Positions 1-12,868 of a stretch of 64,000 nt of DNA are shown piece after piece. The notes beneath the pieces were generated by a model. It searched no databases. It saw only the letters and a list, made by a program, of their open reading frames with translations, and had not been told where the DNA came from. Origin of the DNA: Brevundimonas albigilva. Its GTDB lineage: Bacteria; Pseudomonadota; Alphaproteobacteria; Caulobacterales; Caulobacteraceae. The first letter of the stretch is position 1; each line of letters begins with the position of its first letter. The translations under genes and the position numbers were made by a program. The stretch spans positions 248,001 through 312,000 of the forward strand of contig NZ_CP097298.1 of assembly GCF_023503965.1 (NCBI RefSeq), read 5' to 3'.

Positions 1-1
1 C

Positions 2-781
2 CTGAACACCCTGTCCCCGGCCGACTTCCTGGACTGGGGATGGCGCTATCCGTTCTTCGTGGCCTTCGCCATCAACGTGGTGGCCCTGTTCGCCCGACTG
101 CGGATCGTCGTCACGCCGGCTTTCCAGAAGCTGTTCGAGACGCGCGAGCTGCAGCCCGTTGCCGTCGCCCAGGCGGTCCGCGCCGAAGGCCCGCGCATCT
201 GGATCGGCGCCTTCGCCCCGCTGGCCAGCTTCGCCATGTTCCACATGGTCACGGTGTTTCCGTTGTCCTGGATCTATCTGTTCACGCGCGAGACGCCGGT
301 GCGCTTCCTGCTGATCGAGATGGTGGGGGCGGTGTTCGGCCTCTTGGCCATCCTGGCCTCGGGCGTCCTGGCCGATCGCTACGGCCGACGCACCCTGCTG
401 GCGATCACCGCAGCCGGCATCGCCGCCTTCTCGGGCTTCGCGCCCCAGTTGCTGAATGGCGGTACGATAGGCGAACTGGTGTTCATGATCTCGGGCTTCA
501 TCCTGCTGGGCGTGTCGTTCGGGCAGGCGTCCGGCCCCGTGGCGTCCAGCTTCAGCCTGGCCAACCGCTACACCGCTTCGGCCCTGACCTCGGACCTGGC
601 GTGGCTGTTCGGCGCCGGCTTCGCGCCGCTGGCGGCGCTGTGGATCTCCAGCCAGTTCGGCCTGATCGCGGCCGGCGCCTATCTGTTGTCCGGCGCGGTC
701 TTCACGCTGCTGGCCCTGTGGCTGAACCGCGAACTGGCCCGCAGCGCCTCCGACAAGCAGCGGGGCGCCAAGGCGGCCTGA
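2..781 (+). CDS. MFS transporter, C-terminal part (gene starts before the window)
   Basis: Membrane transporter of the major facilitator superfamily. The reading frame is open from the first bases, so only the last 259 residues are present. The phrase DWGWRYPFFVAFAIN, followed by a basic LRIV stretch and a run of about six to seven hydrophobic helices, matches the second half of MFS proteins, most like the metabolite:H+ symporter group. A loop with ADRYGRR after a helix is the repeated MFS cytoplasmic loop motif. The substrate cannot be read from this part. A hairpin terminator follows the stop. Confidence 0.8.
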   Translation: MNTLSPADFLDWGWRYPFFVAFAINVVALFARLRIVVTPAFQKLFETRELQPVAVAQAVRAEGPRIWIGAFAPLASFAMFHMVTVFPLSWIYLFTRETPVRFLLIEMVGAVFGLLAILASGVLADRYGRRTLLAITAAGIAAFSGFAPQLLNGGTIGELVFMISGFILLGVSFGQASGPVASSFSLANRYTASALTSDLAWLFGAGFAPLAALWISSQFGLIAAGAYLLSGAVFTLLALWLNRELARSASDKQRGAKAA

Positions 782-816
782 TCGGCGCCGCCTCTCCCCT
801 GCCCCCGACGCGACGA

Positions 817-849
817 CGCCGCCCGCTGGACTTCAGCGGGCGGCGTTTT
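817..849 (+). terminator. Rho-independent terminator after the MFS gene
   Basis: An 11-12 bp GC-rich stem (817-828 with 835-845, loop GACTTC region) is followed by TTTT at 846-849. It lies 36 bases after the MFS stop and 26 bases from the convergent rodA stop. The T run is on the plus side only. Confidence 0.75.
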
Positions 850-875
850 CGTTTCCGTCGACGGGACGACCGGCC

Positions 876-2039
876 TCAGAACAGACCCGAGCCCTTGGGC
901 AGTTCGTTGTAGCGATGGACCCGCATCGACAGAACGAAGGCGAAGCCGATCATCACCGTCATCATCGACGATCCGCCGTAGGACAGCAGCGGCATCGGCA
1001 CGCCCACGACAGGCGCCAGCCCCATCACCATCGCCCCGTTGATCATCACGAACAGGGCGAAGAAGGCGGTCATCCCCGCCGCGCCGATGCGCCCGAAGTG
1101 GCTGTGGGCCAGCGAGGCGATGCGCAGGGCGATGATGATGACCCCGACATAGCACAGCAGCAGGAAGCACGAGCCGACGAAGCCGAACTCCTCGGCCACG
1201 GTGGAGAAGATGAAGTCCGTGTGGCGTTCCGGCAGGAATTCCAGCTGGCTCTGGCTGCCCAGGCCATAGCCCTTGCCCAGGATGCCGCCCGAGCCCAGGG
1301 CGATCTTGGACTGGATGATGTTGTAGCCGGTCCCGCTGGGGTCGCCTTCGGGGTTCAGGAAGGTCAGGATCCGATTGCGCTGATAGTCGTGCATCCCGAA
1401 CATCACGAAGGGCGGGACGATGGCGATGGCGGCGGCGGCCAGGACGCCGATGATGCGCCAACTCAGCCCCGCCATGAACATGACGACCGCGCCGGTCAGG
1501 CCGATGATCATGGCCGACCCCAGGTCGGGCTGTTTGGCCACCAAGACGAAGGGCACGCCGATCATGGCCGCCGGAACGATCAGCTTCCAGCTGAAGCGCG
1601 CATCCTCGGCCGAATGGTTGTGGTACCAGCGCGCCAGCGCCAGCACCAAGCCCAGCTTGATGAACTCGGCCGGCTGGATCCGGATGAAGCCAAGGTTCAG
1701 CCAGTTCTTGGCGCCCGCCCCCACGGGTTGATACCCCAGCGGCGTGAATTCGATCATCAGCACCAGGATCAGCAGCACGCCGTACAGCGGATAGGCGGCG
1801 CGGAACCACCAGCGCGGATTGACCAGCGCCAGGGCCAGCATGACGACCAGCATGCCGACGAAGCGGATCAGCTGGTTCAGCGCCCACGGCTCCCACGAAC
1901 CGCCGGCGATGGAATACAGCATGGCGACGCCCGAACCGGCGATGACGCCGACCAGGCCGACCAGACGCCAGTCGATCTCGGCGATCTTGCTGGACAGCCG
2001 CTCGCGCTGGCCGGGCCGCGTCAGGGCCGACGCCGTCAT
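876..2039 (-). CDS. rodA: Rod-shape-determining glycosyltransferase RodA
   Basis: SEDS-family peptidoglycan glycosyltransferase that polymerises lipid II for side-wall growth together with PBP2. The 387-residue protein has about ten hydrophobic segments and SEDS hallmarks: NLGFIRIQPAEFIKLGLVL, KQPDLGSA, and PERHTDFIFSTVAEEFG near the large periplasmic loop; the C-terminal part has PLLSYGGSSMM. The ATG overlaps the inferred mrdA stop (ATGA), which supports the start and translational coupling. It is the last gene of the mreBCD-mrdA-rodA operon. Confidence 0.95.
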   Translation of the reverse strand: MTASALTRPGQRERLSSKIAEIDWRLVGLVGVIAGSGVAMLYSIAGGSWEPWALNQLIRFVGMLVVMLALALVNPRWWFRAAYPLYGVLLILVLMIEFTPLGYQPVGAGAKNWLNLGFIRIQPAEFIKLGLVLALARWYHNHSAEDARFSWKLIVPAAMIGVPFVLVAKQPDLGSAMIIGLTGAVVMFMAGLSWRIIGVLAAAAIAIVPPFVMFGMHDYQRNRILTFLNPEGDPSGTGYNIIQSKIALGSGGILGKGYGLGSQSQLEFLPERHTDFIFSTVAEEFGFVGSCFLLLCYVGVIIIALRIASLAHSHFGRIGAAGMTAFFALFVMINGAMVMGLAPVVGVPMPLLSYGGSSMMTVMIGFAFVLSMRVHRYNELPKGSGLF

Positions 2040-4064
2040 CGCGGATCCTCGGAATAATAGGGACGCGGTCCGGTGCGGGGCGCGCGGGGCGCGGCGCGGG
2101 ATCGGGTTCGGCGATCTCCGGCGGGGGCGGCGCGGCCCCGGCCACGATGTCGTCGGACTCCGGCGGCCCGGTGGGCTCGGGCGGCGGCGGGCGCTCGATC
2201 CGCGCTCGCATGTCCGGATCCTTCAGCAGCACCGTGCGCATGACTTCACGGGCGCGCGGCGCGCCGGCGGTGGCCCCGCCCTTGCCGCCGTGCTCGATGA
2301 TGACCGCCACGGCGTAGCGCGGCTCGTCGATCGGCGCGAAGGCCACGAACAGATTGTGGTCCTTCAGCGCCCAGATGTCGCTCTTGCGCGGACCCGAGCC
2401 ATAGTCGCGCGACTGGGCCGTGCCGGTCTTGCCGGCCATCTGCAGGTCGCCCAGACCCAGCTGGCTCTGGCGATAGGCGGTGCCCGACCGGTCGTTGGCC
2501 ACGGCGATCATGCCGCCGCGCACCAGTTGAAGATGCTCGGGCTTGAACGGCAGGTCGGGCGCCTCGGCGCCGCTGGGCCGATCGACCCCGCCGACTGACT
2601 TGATGAGCCGGGGCTGGAGCGCCTTCTTGGCGTTGGCCAGGCGCGAGGTCATGACCGCCAGCTGCAGGGCGTTGACGGTGATCGCCCCCTGGCCGATGGC
2701 GACCGAGGTGGTCTCGCCCGGATGCCAGACCGGATCGCGGGGGAAGGTGCGCGCCTTCCATTCCGTGCTGGGCAGCAGCCCCTTCTTCTGGTTGGCGATG
2801 CCGATGTCGAAGGTGTGCTCGAAACCCAGTTCGCGCGCCGTGTCGCGGATGCGGTCCACCCCGGCGCGATTGCACATGGCGTAGAAATAGACGTCGCACG
2901 AGTTCTTGATGGCGTCGTGCATGTTCTGCGCGCCGTGACGGCCCCAGCAGCGCTGGACCCGGTTGCCGGTGCGCCACGCGCCGTTGCACACCACCTTGAT
3001 CTCGGGATCGACGCCCGCGGCCAGCAGCGCCAGGGCCGTCGTCGGCTTGAAGGTCGACCCCGGGGGGAAGGTCCCCCCAGCGCCTTGTCCAGCAACGGCT
3101 TGCGCTCGTAGTCGGCCAGGGCGCGATAGATGCGCGTGGGCACGCCGCTGACGAACAGGTTGGGATCGAACGACGGCGACGACACCATGCACAGGATGTC
3201 GCCGTTGCGAACGTCCATCACCACGCATGAGCCCGACTCGTCGCCCATCACTTCCAGCGCGCGGTTCTGGACGTCGGCGTCGAGGGTCAGCACCACCTCG
3301 GCGCCCGGCACGGCGGGGCGCGACCCGCCCACGTCCTCGGCCACCACCCGCCCGCGCGCGTCGACCTCGACCCGATTGCCGCCGGCCACGCCGCGCAGGT
3401 CCTCGTCCAGCGCCTTTTCGATCCCCTGCTTGCCGATGCGGAAGGCGGGGTTGAACAGCATTTCCGGCGGGTCCTTGCCCGCGTCGCGGATCGCCTTGAC
3501 GTCGCGATCCGACACCTTGGCGACATAGCCGACCACATGGGCGAAGGCGCCGCCGAAGGGGTAGTATCGGGCCTCGTTCATATCGACCATCACGCCGGGC
3601 AGTTCGTTGGCGTACTGGTTGACCTTGGCGAACTCCTCCCAGCTGAGGTCGGACTTGACCGGCACCGGCATGAATTTGCGCGCCGCATTGACGTCGCGAA
3701 TGATCGCGCGGCGACGTTCCATCGTGTCCGGCAGCAGCCGGCCCAGCAGGTCCAGCGTCTGGTCCAGATCCTTGGTCTCGTCGCGCACGATCAGCACGCG
3801 GAAGCTGGGCCGGTTGCCCGCCACCACCACGCCGTTGCGGTCCTTGATCAGCCCGCGCGGCGGCGGCACCAGGCGGAAGTTGAACTGGTTCTGCGTCGCC
3901 AGGGTCGCATATTCCTGGGCCTGGACGACCTGAAGCTGTCCCAGTCGCCCGACCAGGGCGGTGACGCCAAGCACGGTCAGTCCGCCCACCACGAAGGTTC
4001 GGCGCAGGAACGACCCCTGCCGCTCGTTGGCGTCGGCGAAGAAGATGGACGGTTCGCTGCTCAT
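2036..4064 (-). CDS. mrdA: Penicillin-binding protein 2 (elongasome transpeptidase), broken by two frameshifts
   Basis: D,D-transpeptidase that cross-links side-wall peptidoglycan with RodA. The N-terminal half (start ATG at 4064) has a membrane anchor and the PBP dimerisation domain. The transpeptidase domain carries PPGSTFKP (active-site SxxK), KNSCDVYFY (SxN) and AGKTGTAQ (KTG). The frame breaks at the six-C run 3073-3078; a seventh base restores GGTFPPGSTFKP. A second loss near 2085-2110 is inferred because the shifted frame ends in PYYSEDPR with a TGA overlapping the rodA ATG. Repaired length is 676 residues, normal for the family. A C-terminal proline-rich tail is present. The 3' end is less certain than the rest. 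Confidence 0.85.
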
Positions 4065-4579
4065 CGGAACCTCGTATCGCCGTCGTCGAACCGCTCGATC
4101 AGCCAGTGGGCCAGCGGATACAGCAACAGGGTCGGCGCCACCTGGCCCACCACGGGCAGGATGGCGGGCGGGTTGCCGGCCCGCAAGGCCACGATGGCGT
4201 AGGCCAGGACGAACGCCGCGACCACGCAGACCAGATACCAGGCGAAGCGCACCAACCCCTCATGCCCCGCCAGCAGGCTGCGCGAGGCCAGAACCGCTCC
4301 GTACACGCCCATGAGGCACAACGGCCAAAGGCCCAGCGGCCCGTTCCAGAACAGGTCCAGGAAAAGGCCCAGGGCGAACAGCATCGCCGCGCCCAGCATC
4401 GACGGCCGGATCAGGGGCCAGGCGAAGGCCAGGACCATCGGGATCACCGGCTCGGGCAACCTCAGGCCGAACAACTCTGCCGGCGTGGCCAGGATGACGG
4501 TGGCGGCGACGGCCGCCAGGGCCGGATAGATGATCCACTGCAGGGGCCCGACCACACGAACCGCGGCGGGGCGTCTCAC
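4061..4579 (-). CDS. mreD: Rod-shape-determining protein MreD
   Basis: Small integral membrane protein of the elongasome, 172 residues with about five hydrophobic segments. It is poorly conserved in sequence; the call rests on size, topology and position between mreC and mrdA. Both junctions are 4-base ATGA overlaps (4576-4579 with mreC, 4061-4064 with mrdA), so translation is probably coupled. Confidence 0.88.
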   Translation of the reverse strand: MRRPAAVRVVGPLQWIIYPALAAVAATVILATPAELFGLRLPEPVIPMVLAFAWPLIRPSMLGAAMLFALGLFLDLFWNGPLGLWPLCLMGVYGAVLASRSLLAGHEGLVRFAWYLVCVVAAFVLAYAIVALRAGNPPAILPVVGQVAPTLLLYPLAHWLIERFDDGDTRFR

Positions 4580-5838
4580 GTCTCGTCCTCCGCATCCGGG
4601 CGGGCGGGCGCCGCGGCGGCCGGGGCCGCCTGAGGCGGGGTCTGGGCCTGGCCCTGCGCTTGCGCCTGCGGTCTGGGCTGGCCCGTAGAGGGACGGGTTT
4701 CAGCCGCGACGGGGCGCGCCGTCCGTCCTTGGGTCGGAGCCGGTGCGTTCGGGCGAGCCTGGCCCTGAGGCTGAGCCTGAGTTTGGGCTTGGGCTTGGGC
4801 CTGCTGGGCGGCGCGCAGGCGCTCGGCCTGTTCCGCCTGCGCCACGGCCAGTCGGGTGCGCTCGGCCTGGGCCTCGGCCTCGGCGCGGCGGCGGGCCGCC
4901 ACGTCCGCGATCTGGGCGGCCTGTTCCGGCGTCGGCTCCGGCGCCGTGGTCAGGCCGGCCAGGGGCGGCGCGTTCAGGGCTTCCGGGCTTACCAACTGCG
5001 CGAAGTTCTGGAACAGCAGGATGCGGACGTAGTCGATGGGGCCGCGATCGCTGAACAACTTGACGCGCCAGGCGCCGTCGACGCCTCGCGCCACCACGCC
5101 CACCGGCAGGCCGCGCGGCACCCCGCCGCCGTCGCCCGACGACAGCACCCGGTCGCCCGGCTGCAGGGCGCCGGCGCCGCGCACATAGTCCAGACGGGGA
5201 TTCTCGCCGCCGTCGCCCACCAGCATGGCGCGCGTGTCCGTCCGCTCGATCAGCACCGGCACGCGCGAGGCCACGTCGGTCAGCAGCACCATGCGGCTGA
5301 CGCCGCCGGTCACGCCGGTCACGCGCCCGGCCAGGCCGAACTCGTTCATCACCGGATTGCCGATCCGCACGCCCTTGGCCTGGCCCGCGTCCAGCAGCCG
5401 AGCGCGCGCGAAGGGACCGCGCACGTCCGAGATCGCGCGCGCCGTCACCATCGGCATCGGCGGTTCGGTCCGCAGGCCCATCATGGCCTCGTAGCGGCCG
5501 TTGACGTTCTTCAGGGCGATGGCCTCGTCGCGCCAGGCGCGCAGGTCCGCGATCTCGGCCTTCAGCCGGCGGTTCTCGGAGACGGCGAAGAAATAGCCGC
5601 CGATGTAGTCGCCGACCGCCCCGACCCAACGCACGGGGGCGGACAGCACCCCGCCCGCCGGCGCCGCCACGGCCTCGGTTCCGCTGCGCAGCGCGCCATA
5701 GGCGGATACGCCGTCATCGGACCGGCGGTCGGTCGCCAACAGCAGGATGGCGCCGACGATGGCCACCACGACCACGACGGCCGCCGTCCACGTCAGCGGG
5801 ACCTTGAGGTTCTCGAAAGGGCCGTCGCGAAACGCCAC
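4576..5838 (-). CDS. mreC: Rod-shape-determining protein MreC
   Basis: Periplasmic scaffold of the elongasome that links MreB to PBP2. The 420-residue protein has one N-terminal membrane segment (about residues 17-36), a coiled coil (ENRRLKAEIADLRAW) and the two beta domains of MreC (for example GRVTGVTGGVSRMVLLTD and LSSGDGGGVPRGLPVGVV). The last 120 residues are a low-complexity Ala/Gln/Pro tail with repeated QAQ units, longer than in most MreC proteins. It overlaps mreD by 4 bases and lies 124 bases after mreB. Confidence 0.95.
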   Translation of the reverse strand: MAFRDGPFENLKVPLTWTAAVVVVVAIVGAILLLATDRRSDDGVSAYGALRSGTEAVAAPAGGVLSAPVRWVGAVGDYIGGYFFAVSENRRLKAEIADLRAWRDEAIALKNVNGRYEAMMGLRTEPPMPMVTARAISDVRGPFARARLLDAGQAKGVRIGNPVMNEFGLAGRVTGVTGGVSRMVLLTDVASRVPVLIERTDTRAMLVGDGGENPRLDYVRGAGALQPGDRVLSSGDGGGVPRGLPVGVVARGVDGAWRVKLFSDRGPIDYVRILLFQNFAQLVSPEALNAPPLAGLTTAPEPTPEQAAQIADVAARRRAEAEAQAERTRLAVAQAEQAERLRAAQQAQAQAQTQAQPQGQARPNAPAPTQGRTARPVAAETRPSTGQPRPQAQAQGQAQTPPQAAPAAAAPARPDAEDET

Positions 5839-5962
5839 GGGCGACCTACCAATCAGGAAAATGGAATCGGTGGACGCCTTCCACCGCCGGAGGCCAGCCT
5901 ATCGCAAAATCGCGGCGGGAATAAAACCGCGATCACGAAGGCCTTATCGGGACTGCGCGGCC

Positions 5963-7177
<1,215 letters not shown>

Positions 7178-7209
7178 TCAGCTTGGCCGTTCACGGCTTC
7201 GCGACGGGC

Positions 7210-7635
7210 TCAGGCGGCCCGGTTCGCTCGCCCCTGCGCCAGCGGGTAGAGTTCGCGCTCCTCGCGTTCCACCCGCCGCGCGACCGCGCCCATCAGATTG
7301 TGCGTCGCCGAGGCGAACCGGGCCGGCGCGCGCTGGATGGCCTCGACCGTCCACAGGGCCAGATGCCCCGCCCAGACCTGGGCGATGCCGCCCATCTCCT
7401 CGACGCAATCCAGGGCCAGGGCCCGCGTGGCCGGATCGTCGCTGTCGGAAAGCAACGGCATGACCGAGCGATCTTCCAGTTCGAGATGCGCCCCCAGCAC
7501 GCGGTCCAGCCGCTCCAGCAGCGTGCGGGCCTCCGTCGCGTCCTCGCGCGTGCGAATCTTGCCGACCAGGCCGACCAGGTCGCTGGCCAGGCGGATGATC
7601 GCCTGATGTTGCCCGTGCAGTTTCCGGAAATCCAT
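7210..7635 (-). CDS. Hemerythrin-like (HHE) domain protein
   Basis: A 141-residue all-helical protein with histidines and carboxylates spaced as in the HHE cation-binding fold: LHGQHQAIIR near residue 6, LGAHLELEDRSVMP in the middle, WAGHLALW and REERELYPLA toward the end. Such proteins bind a di-iron centre and are linked to oxygen, nitric oxide or iron handling; the actual role is not shown here. It is monocistronic as far as can be seen. Confidence 0.75.
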   Translation of the reverse strand: MDFRKLHGQHQAIIRLASDLVGLVGKIRTREDATEARTLLERLDRVLGAHLELEDRSVMPLLSDSDDPATRALALDCVEEMGGIAQVWAGHLALWTVEAIQRAPARFASATHNLMGAVARRVEREERELYPLAQGRANRAA

Positions 7636-7718
7636 GATGACGCCGGCTCCTCTCGGCTCGCAGATTTCGCAGGGCGGGATGAAGGGCGGATAAATCGCTG
7701 ATTAGGGGATAATCCGGA

Positions 7719-8446
7719 TCAGTCTCCGCGCGCAGCTTCGCGGCGTCGCACCACTTCGCGCACCGCCAGCATCAGGCCGAGCCAGGCCAGGGCCACCCCC
7801 GCCAATATGGCCGAGGTCCACACCCCGTCGCCGCTCACGGCCGTCATGAACGAGCCCCCGAAGAAGGCGACCAGCGCCGTCTTGGGCAGCACGCCCAGGG
7901 CGCAGCCGGCCAGGAACAGCGGAAACGACGCTCGCGCCGCGCCGAAGGCCATGTTGACCACGATGAAGGGCGCCGAGGGCACGTTGCGGATCATGAAGCT
8001 GGCGTAGAAGGCGTTCTTGCCCACGAACCGGGTCAGCCGCCCGACCGTTCGCCCGCCGTGCCGCTCCAGCAGCCCCGCGCCGTCGGCCCCCGCCCCATCC
8101 AGTAGGTCAGGCCGGCCGAGGCGATCGTCGCCACCCAGCTGTAGAGAAAGCCGTACCACGGGCCGAAGGCCACCACGCAGGCGGCGATCAGGATGAACTG
8201 CGGCGCGCCGAATACGGCGGCCACGCTGAACACGACCACGGCGGCCGGCAGTCCCCACGGCCCGTGCCTGAACCCGCCCAGCCACGCTTCCAGCCGCGTC
8301 TCGGCGTCAAGGCCCAGTTGGCTCTTGCCGACGGCGAACAGGGCGATCATCGCGCCGAGCAGCAGCGCCGTCGCCAGCACGGCGCGCCAGCGTCGCGCCT
8401 CCATGTTGGACAGAAAGTCGACGATCCACCGCATCAGGGCGCGCAT
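7719..8446 (-). CDS. VTT-domain (TVP38/TMEM64, DedA-like) membrane protein, one frameshift
   Basis: Polytopic inner-membrane protein with the VTT domain. The N-terminal part (from ATG 8446) contains VFGAPQFILIAACVVAFGPWYGFLYSW; the C-terminal part contains VGKNAFYASFMIRNVPSAPF and three more helices. The frame breaks in the C-run 8093-8096; one added base joins WMGAGADGAGLLERHGG and gives 242 residues, a normal length. The start has no strong ribosome-binding site; ATG 8464 is an alternative. Confidence 0.72.
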
Positions 8447-8467
8447 ATCACCCGATCCGCACATTAG

Positions 8468-9760
<1,293 letters not shown>

Positions 9761-9782
9761 TCGAACGAACGGTCCTTAAACG

Positions 9783-9817
9783 AAAACGGCGGCCCCCTTC
9801 GGAGCCGCCGTTTTTTC
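9783..9817. terminator. Terminator between aatA and secF
   Basis: Inverted repeat AAACGGCGGC (9784-9793) with GCCGCCGTTT (9804-9813), followed by a run of six T at 9811-9816 for the plus strand. AAAA at 9783-9786 provides a shorter U run for the minus-strand transcript, so it can act on both convergent genes. Confidence 0.85.
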
Positions 9818-9832
9818 TTGCCGAACGACCGT

Positions 9833-10825
9833 TCAGGGCCGGCTGGCCATGCCCAGCTTGATCGGCTTGGCCTCGTCGTTCGCCCCGCCGCGCTTGACGC
9901 CCCAGAGCAGGATCACCGGCGCGCCGACATAGATCGACGAATAGGTGCCGACGACGATGCCGAACATCAGGGCGATGGAGAAGCCGAACAGCGCTTCGCC
10001 CCCGAAGAGCGCCAGCGCCGCCAGCACCATGACCGCCGTGCCGCCGGTGATGATGGTCCGGGTCAGGGTTTCGTTCAGCGACAGGTCGATGACGTCGCGC
10101 AATGGCATCGTCTTGTACTTGCGCAGGTTCTCGCGCAGCCGGTCGAACACCACGACCGTGTCGTTCATCGAATAGCCGATGATGGTCAGGATGGCGGCGA
10201 CCATGTTCAAGCTGAACTCCAGCCGAAACAGGACGATCAGGCCGAAGGTCAGGATCACGTCGTGCAGCAGGCCGATCACGGCGCCGAACCCGAACTGGGG
10301 CTCGAACCGGAACCAGACGTAGAGGAACATCAGCCCCACGGCGACGGCCAGGGCCATCAGGCCCGAGGTGAACAGCTCGCCCGAGACCTTGGAGCCCACC
10401 ACGCTGACCCCGGAATAGCTGACCTGGCCGACGGCCTGGCTCACCGCGCCCTCGACCTGGCGCACCACCTGGGTCTGGTCGCGACCTTCCGGCACCTGGA
10501 AACGCAGGATGGCGGTCGAACCGTCATTGGCGTTGGTGTCGCGCCGGGCGATGCCCTGCACCTGGACGTCGCCCAGGTTCAGGCCGCTGACGGCCTCGCG
10601 CACGCGGTCCAGCTGGATTTCCTGTCCGGCGGGCTTGGACACCTCCATTGAGGCGCCGCCCCGGAAGTCGATGCCCATGTTCAGACCAGGATAGAAGCAG
10701 GCCACGATCGAGGCCACGCACAGCAGCACGGACAGGATGCCGGCCGGCCGCGCATATTTGACGAAATGGAAGTTCGTCTTCTGCGGCAGAATCTTGATGA
10801 GGGGCCATCCACGCATCGCCATCAC
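9833..10825 (-). CDS. secF: Protein translocase subunit SecF
   Basis: Membrane partner of SecD that uses the proton gradient to complete protein export through SecYEG. It is 330 residues long with six membrane segments. The family motif GIDFRGGASMEV follows the first segment, and GYSMNDTVVVFDRLREN and LNETLTRTIITGG lie in the C-terminal membrane block. The start overlaps the secD stop by 4 bases. Confidence 0.95.
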   Translation of the reverse strand: MMAMRGWPLIKILPQKTNFHFVKYARPAGILSVLLCVASIVACFYPGLNMGIDFRGGASMEVSKPAGQEIQLDRVREAVSGLNLGDVQVQGIARRDTNANDGSTAILRFQVPEGRDQTQVVRQVEGAVSQAVGQVSYSGVSVVGSKVSGELFTSGLMALAVAVGLMFLYVWFRFEPQFGFGAVIGLLHDVILTFGLIVLFRLEFSLNMVAAILTIIGYSMNDTVVVFDRLRENLRKYKTMPLRDVIDLSLNETLTRTIITGGTAVMVLAALALFGGEALFGFSIALMFGIVVGTYSSIYVGAPVILLWGVKRGGANDEAKPIKLGMASRP

Positions 10826-12413
10826 TCCGCGATCGGCAGTTTCTTGGGCCTGGCCTTCTTCAGCCAGTACGCCAGCAGGACCTGGGCGACCAGGATCGAG
10901 GAGAACATCGAGGTGATCACCCCGATGCTCAGCGTCCAGGCGAAGCCCCGCACGGGACCGGCGCCGAAGACGAACATGATGGCCGCCGCCACCAGGGTGG
11001 TGACGTTGGCGTCCAGGATGGTGCCCCAGGCCTTGGAGAAGCCGGCGTCCATGCTGGCGATCACGCTGCGGCCGGACCGGGCCTCGTCGCGCATCCGCTC
11101 GTAGATCAGCACGTTGGCGTCCACCGCCACGGCGAAGGTCAGGATCAAACCGGCGATGCCCGGCAGGGTCAGCGTCGCCTGGGTCAGCGACATGGCCGCG
11201 ATGATCAGCACCCCGTTCAGGATCAGGCCCAGCACCGACACCCCGCCGAACAGCAGACCGTAGGCCAGAAGCATGAAGACCACGATGATGGCGAAGCCGA
11301 TGGCGGTCGACAGGGCGCCCGCGGCCACGGCGTCGGCGCCCAGCTCGGCGGTGACGACCCGACGTTCCTCGACGTTCAGGGGCGCCGGCAGGGCGCCGCC
11401 GTTCAGCAGGTTCACCAGGGTGGAGGCTTCCTCGATGGTGAACTGGCCGGTGATCTGGCCCGAGCCGCTGGTGATCGCGCTCTGGATCGTGGGGGCGGAG
11501 ATGACCTTGCCGTCCAGGATGATGGCGAAGGGCTTGCCCAGATTGGCGGCGGTCGCCTCGCCGAAGCGGCGGGCGCCGGTTCCGTCGAAGCGGAAGTCGA
11601 TGGCCGGACGGCCGCTCTGATCGGCGCCCACGCTGGCGCGCGTCAGGTTCTCGCCGGCCACCAGGATGCGGCGCTTGACCAGATAGGGCGTGCCCTGCTC
11701 GTCGGCCAGAAGCTGCAATCCGGCGGCACCCGGCCGGCCAGGGCGTCCTGCACCGAGTTCTCGACGTCCACCATCTGGAAGGTCAGTTGCGCGGTCTGGC
11801 CGATGACCTCTTCCAGCTTGGTCGGATCGCTCTCGCCCGGGGCCTGGACCACGATGCGATCCGCGCCCTGGCGGGTGATCGAGGGTTCGCGCGTGCCCAG
11901 GCTGTCGATCCGGCGGCGCACCACCTCGATCGACTGGTCCACCGCGGTGGAGCCCATGCCGTTCAGCGCGGCGTCGGTGTAGGCGAAGCGGATGCGGTTG
12001 TCGCCGACGCGGGCGGCGGTGCGTTCCACCTGGCCGCTGGGACCGGCCGCGCCGGCCAGGGTCCGCAGCGCTTCGAACGCCGCGCCCTGTTGCGCCGGAT
12101 TGGCCAGGGTCACGACCACGCCGCCTTCCTCGCGCTGGAAGCCGCCGGTGCTGATCCCCGCCTCGTTCAGGGTGACGCGCACGTCCTCGATCAGGTTGTT
12201 GACCCGCGCGGCGCGCATGGCCGGCACGTCCACTTCAAGAAGCAGATACGACCCGCCCTGAAGGTCCAGCCCCAGGTTCAGCGTGTTCTTGGGCAGCCAG
12301 CCGGGCAGCGCCTCGCGCTGGGCGGGGCTCAGCACGTTCGGATAGGCGAACAGCACCCCGAACAGCGCGGCGAGGACGACGAGGGTGACTTTCCAGCGCG
12401 AGAGCTGAATCAT
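10822..12413 (-). CDS. secD: Protein translocase subunit SecD, one frameshift
   Basis: Works with SecF and YajC to pull exported proteins through the membrane. The N-terminal part has LGLDLQGGSYLLLEVD and RRIDSLGTREPSI; the C-terminal part has FTIEEASTLVNLLNGGALPAPL, the six-helix RND-type core and VDANVLIYERMRDE. The two parts are in different frames; one base lost near 11718-11724 (GRVPP | GLQLLADEQG) explains this. Repaired length is 530 residues, normal for alphaproteobacteria. The gene is read yajC-secD-secF. Confidence 0.92.
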
Positions 12414-12445
12414 GTGGGCGATCCCGGATCAGCGATAGGCGCGCG

Positions 12446-12763
12446 TCAGGCCTTGGAGTCGTTGGCGGCGATGGCGGTGCGGTTGCGCACCTCGGCGATC
12501 ATGCCCTTGACCACGCGCACGTTGACGCTGGGGGCGATCTCGACGTTGACCTCGGCGTCCTCGACGCGGGTGACCTTGCCGATCATGCCGCTGGACAGGA
12601 CGACCGTGTCGCCGCGCTTGACGGCGCCGATGGCCGCCTGGTGTTCCTTGGCGCGCTTCTGCTGCGGACGGATCAGCAGGAAGTAGAACAGGATGAAGAT
12701 GGCGACGATCGGCAGGAACTGCATGATCACGGCCATCATGCCGCCGTCAGCGGGAGCGCCCAT
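12446..12763 (-). CDS. yajC: Preprotein translocase auxiliary subunit YajC
   Basis: Small single-span protein of the SecDF-YajC complex. The 105 residues contain one hydrophobic segment (QFLPIVAIFILFYFLLIRPQ, about 13-32) followed by the conserved RPQQKRAKEH and the soluble GDTVVLSSGMIGKV region. It lies 32 bases before secD and 105 bases after the nlpD-like gene. Confidence 0.95.
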   Translation of the reverse strand: MGAPADGGMMAVIMQFLPIVAIFILFYFLLIRPQQKRAKEHQAAIGAVKRGDTVVLSSGMIGKVTRVEDAEVNVEIAPSVNVRVVKGMIAEVRNRTAIAANDSKA

Positions 12764-12868
12764 AGGTTAGTCTCCAAGACACGAGGGGTCGGCCCTCGTC
12801 GGCGCCCCATCAAAAACGAGGCGCGGAACCTAGGGCCGACGTTGACGGAATGCAACGCGGCGAAAGCG

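Noticed and set aside
679..3228. 849-codon open frame on the minus strand
   Set aside because: Only its first part is the real C-terminal half of mrdA. The rest reads rodA in the wrong frame after the lost mrdA stop.
2036..4064. mrdA as programmed frameshifting or true pseudogene
   Set aside because: The same kind of single-base loss occurs in 18 other genes, so a common technical cause is far more likely than special biology here.
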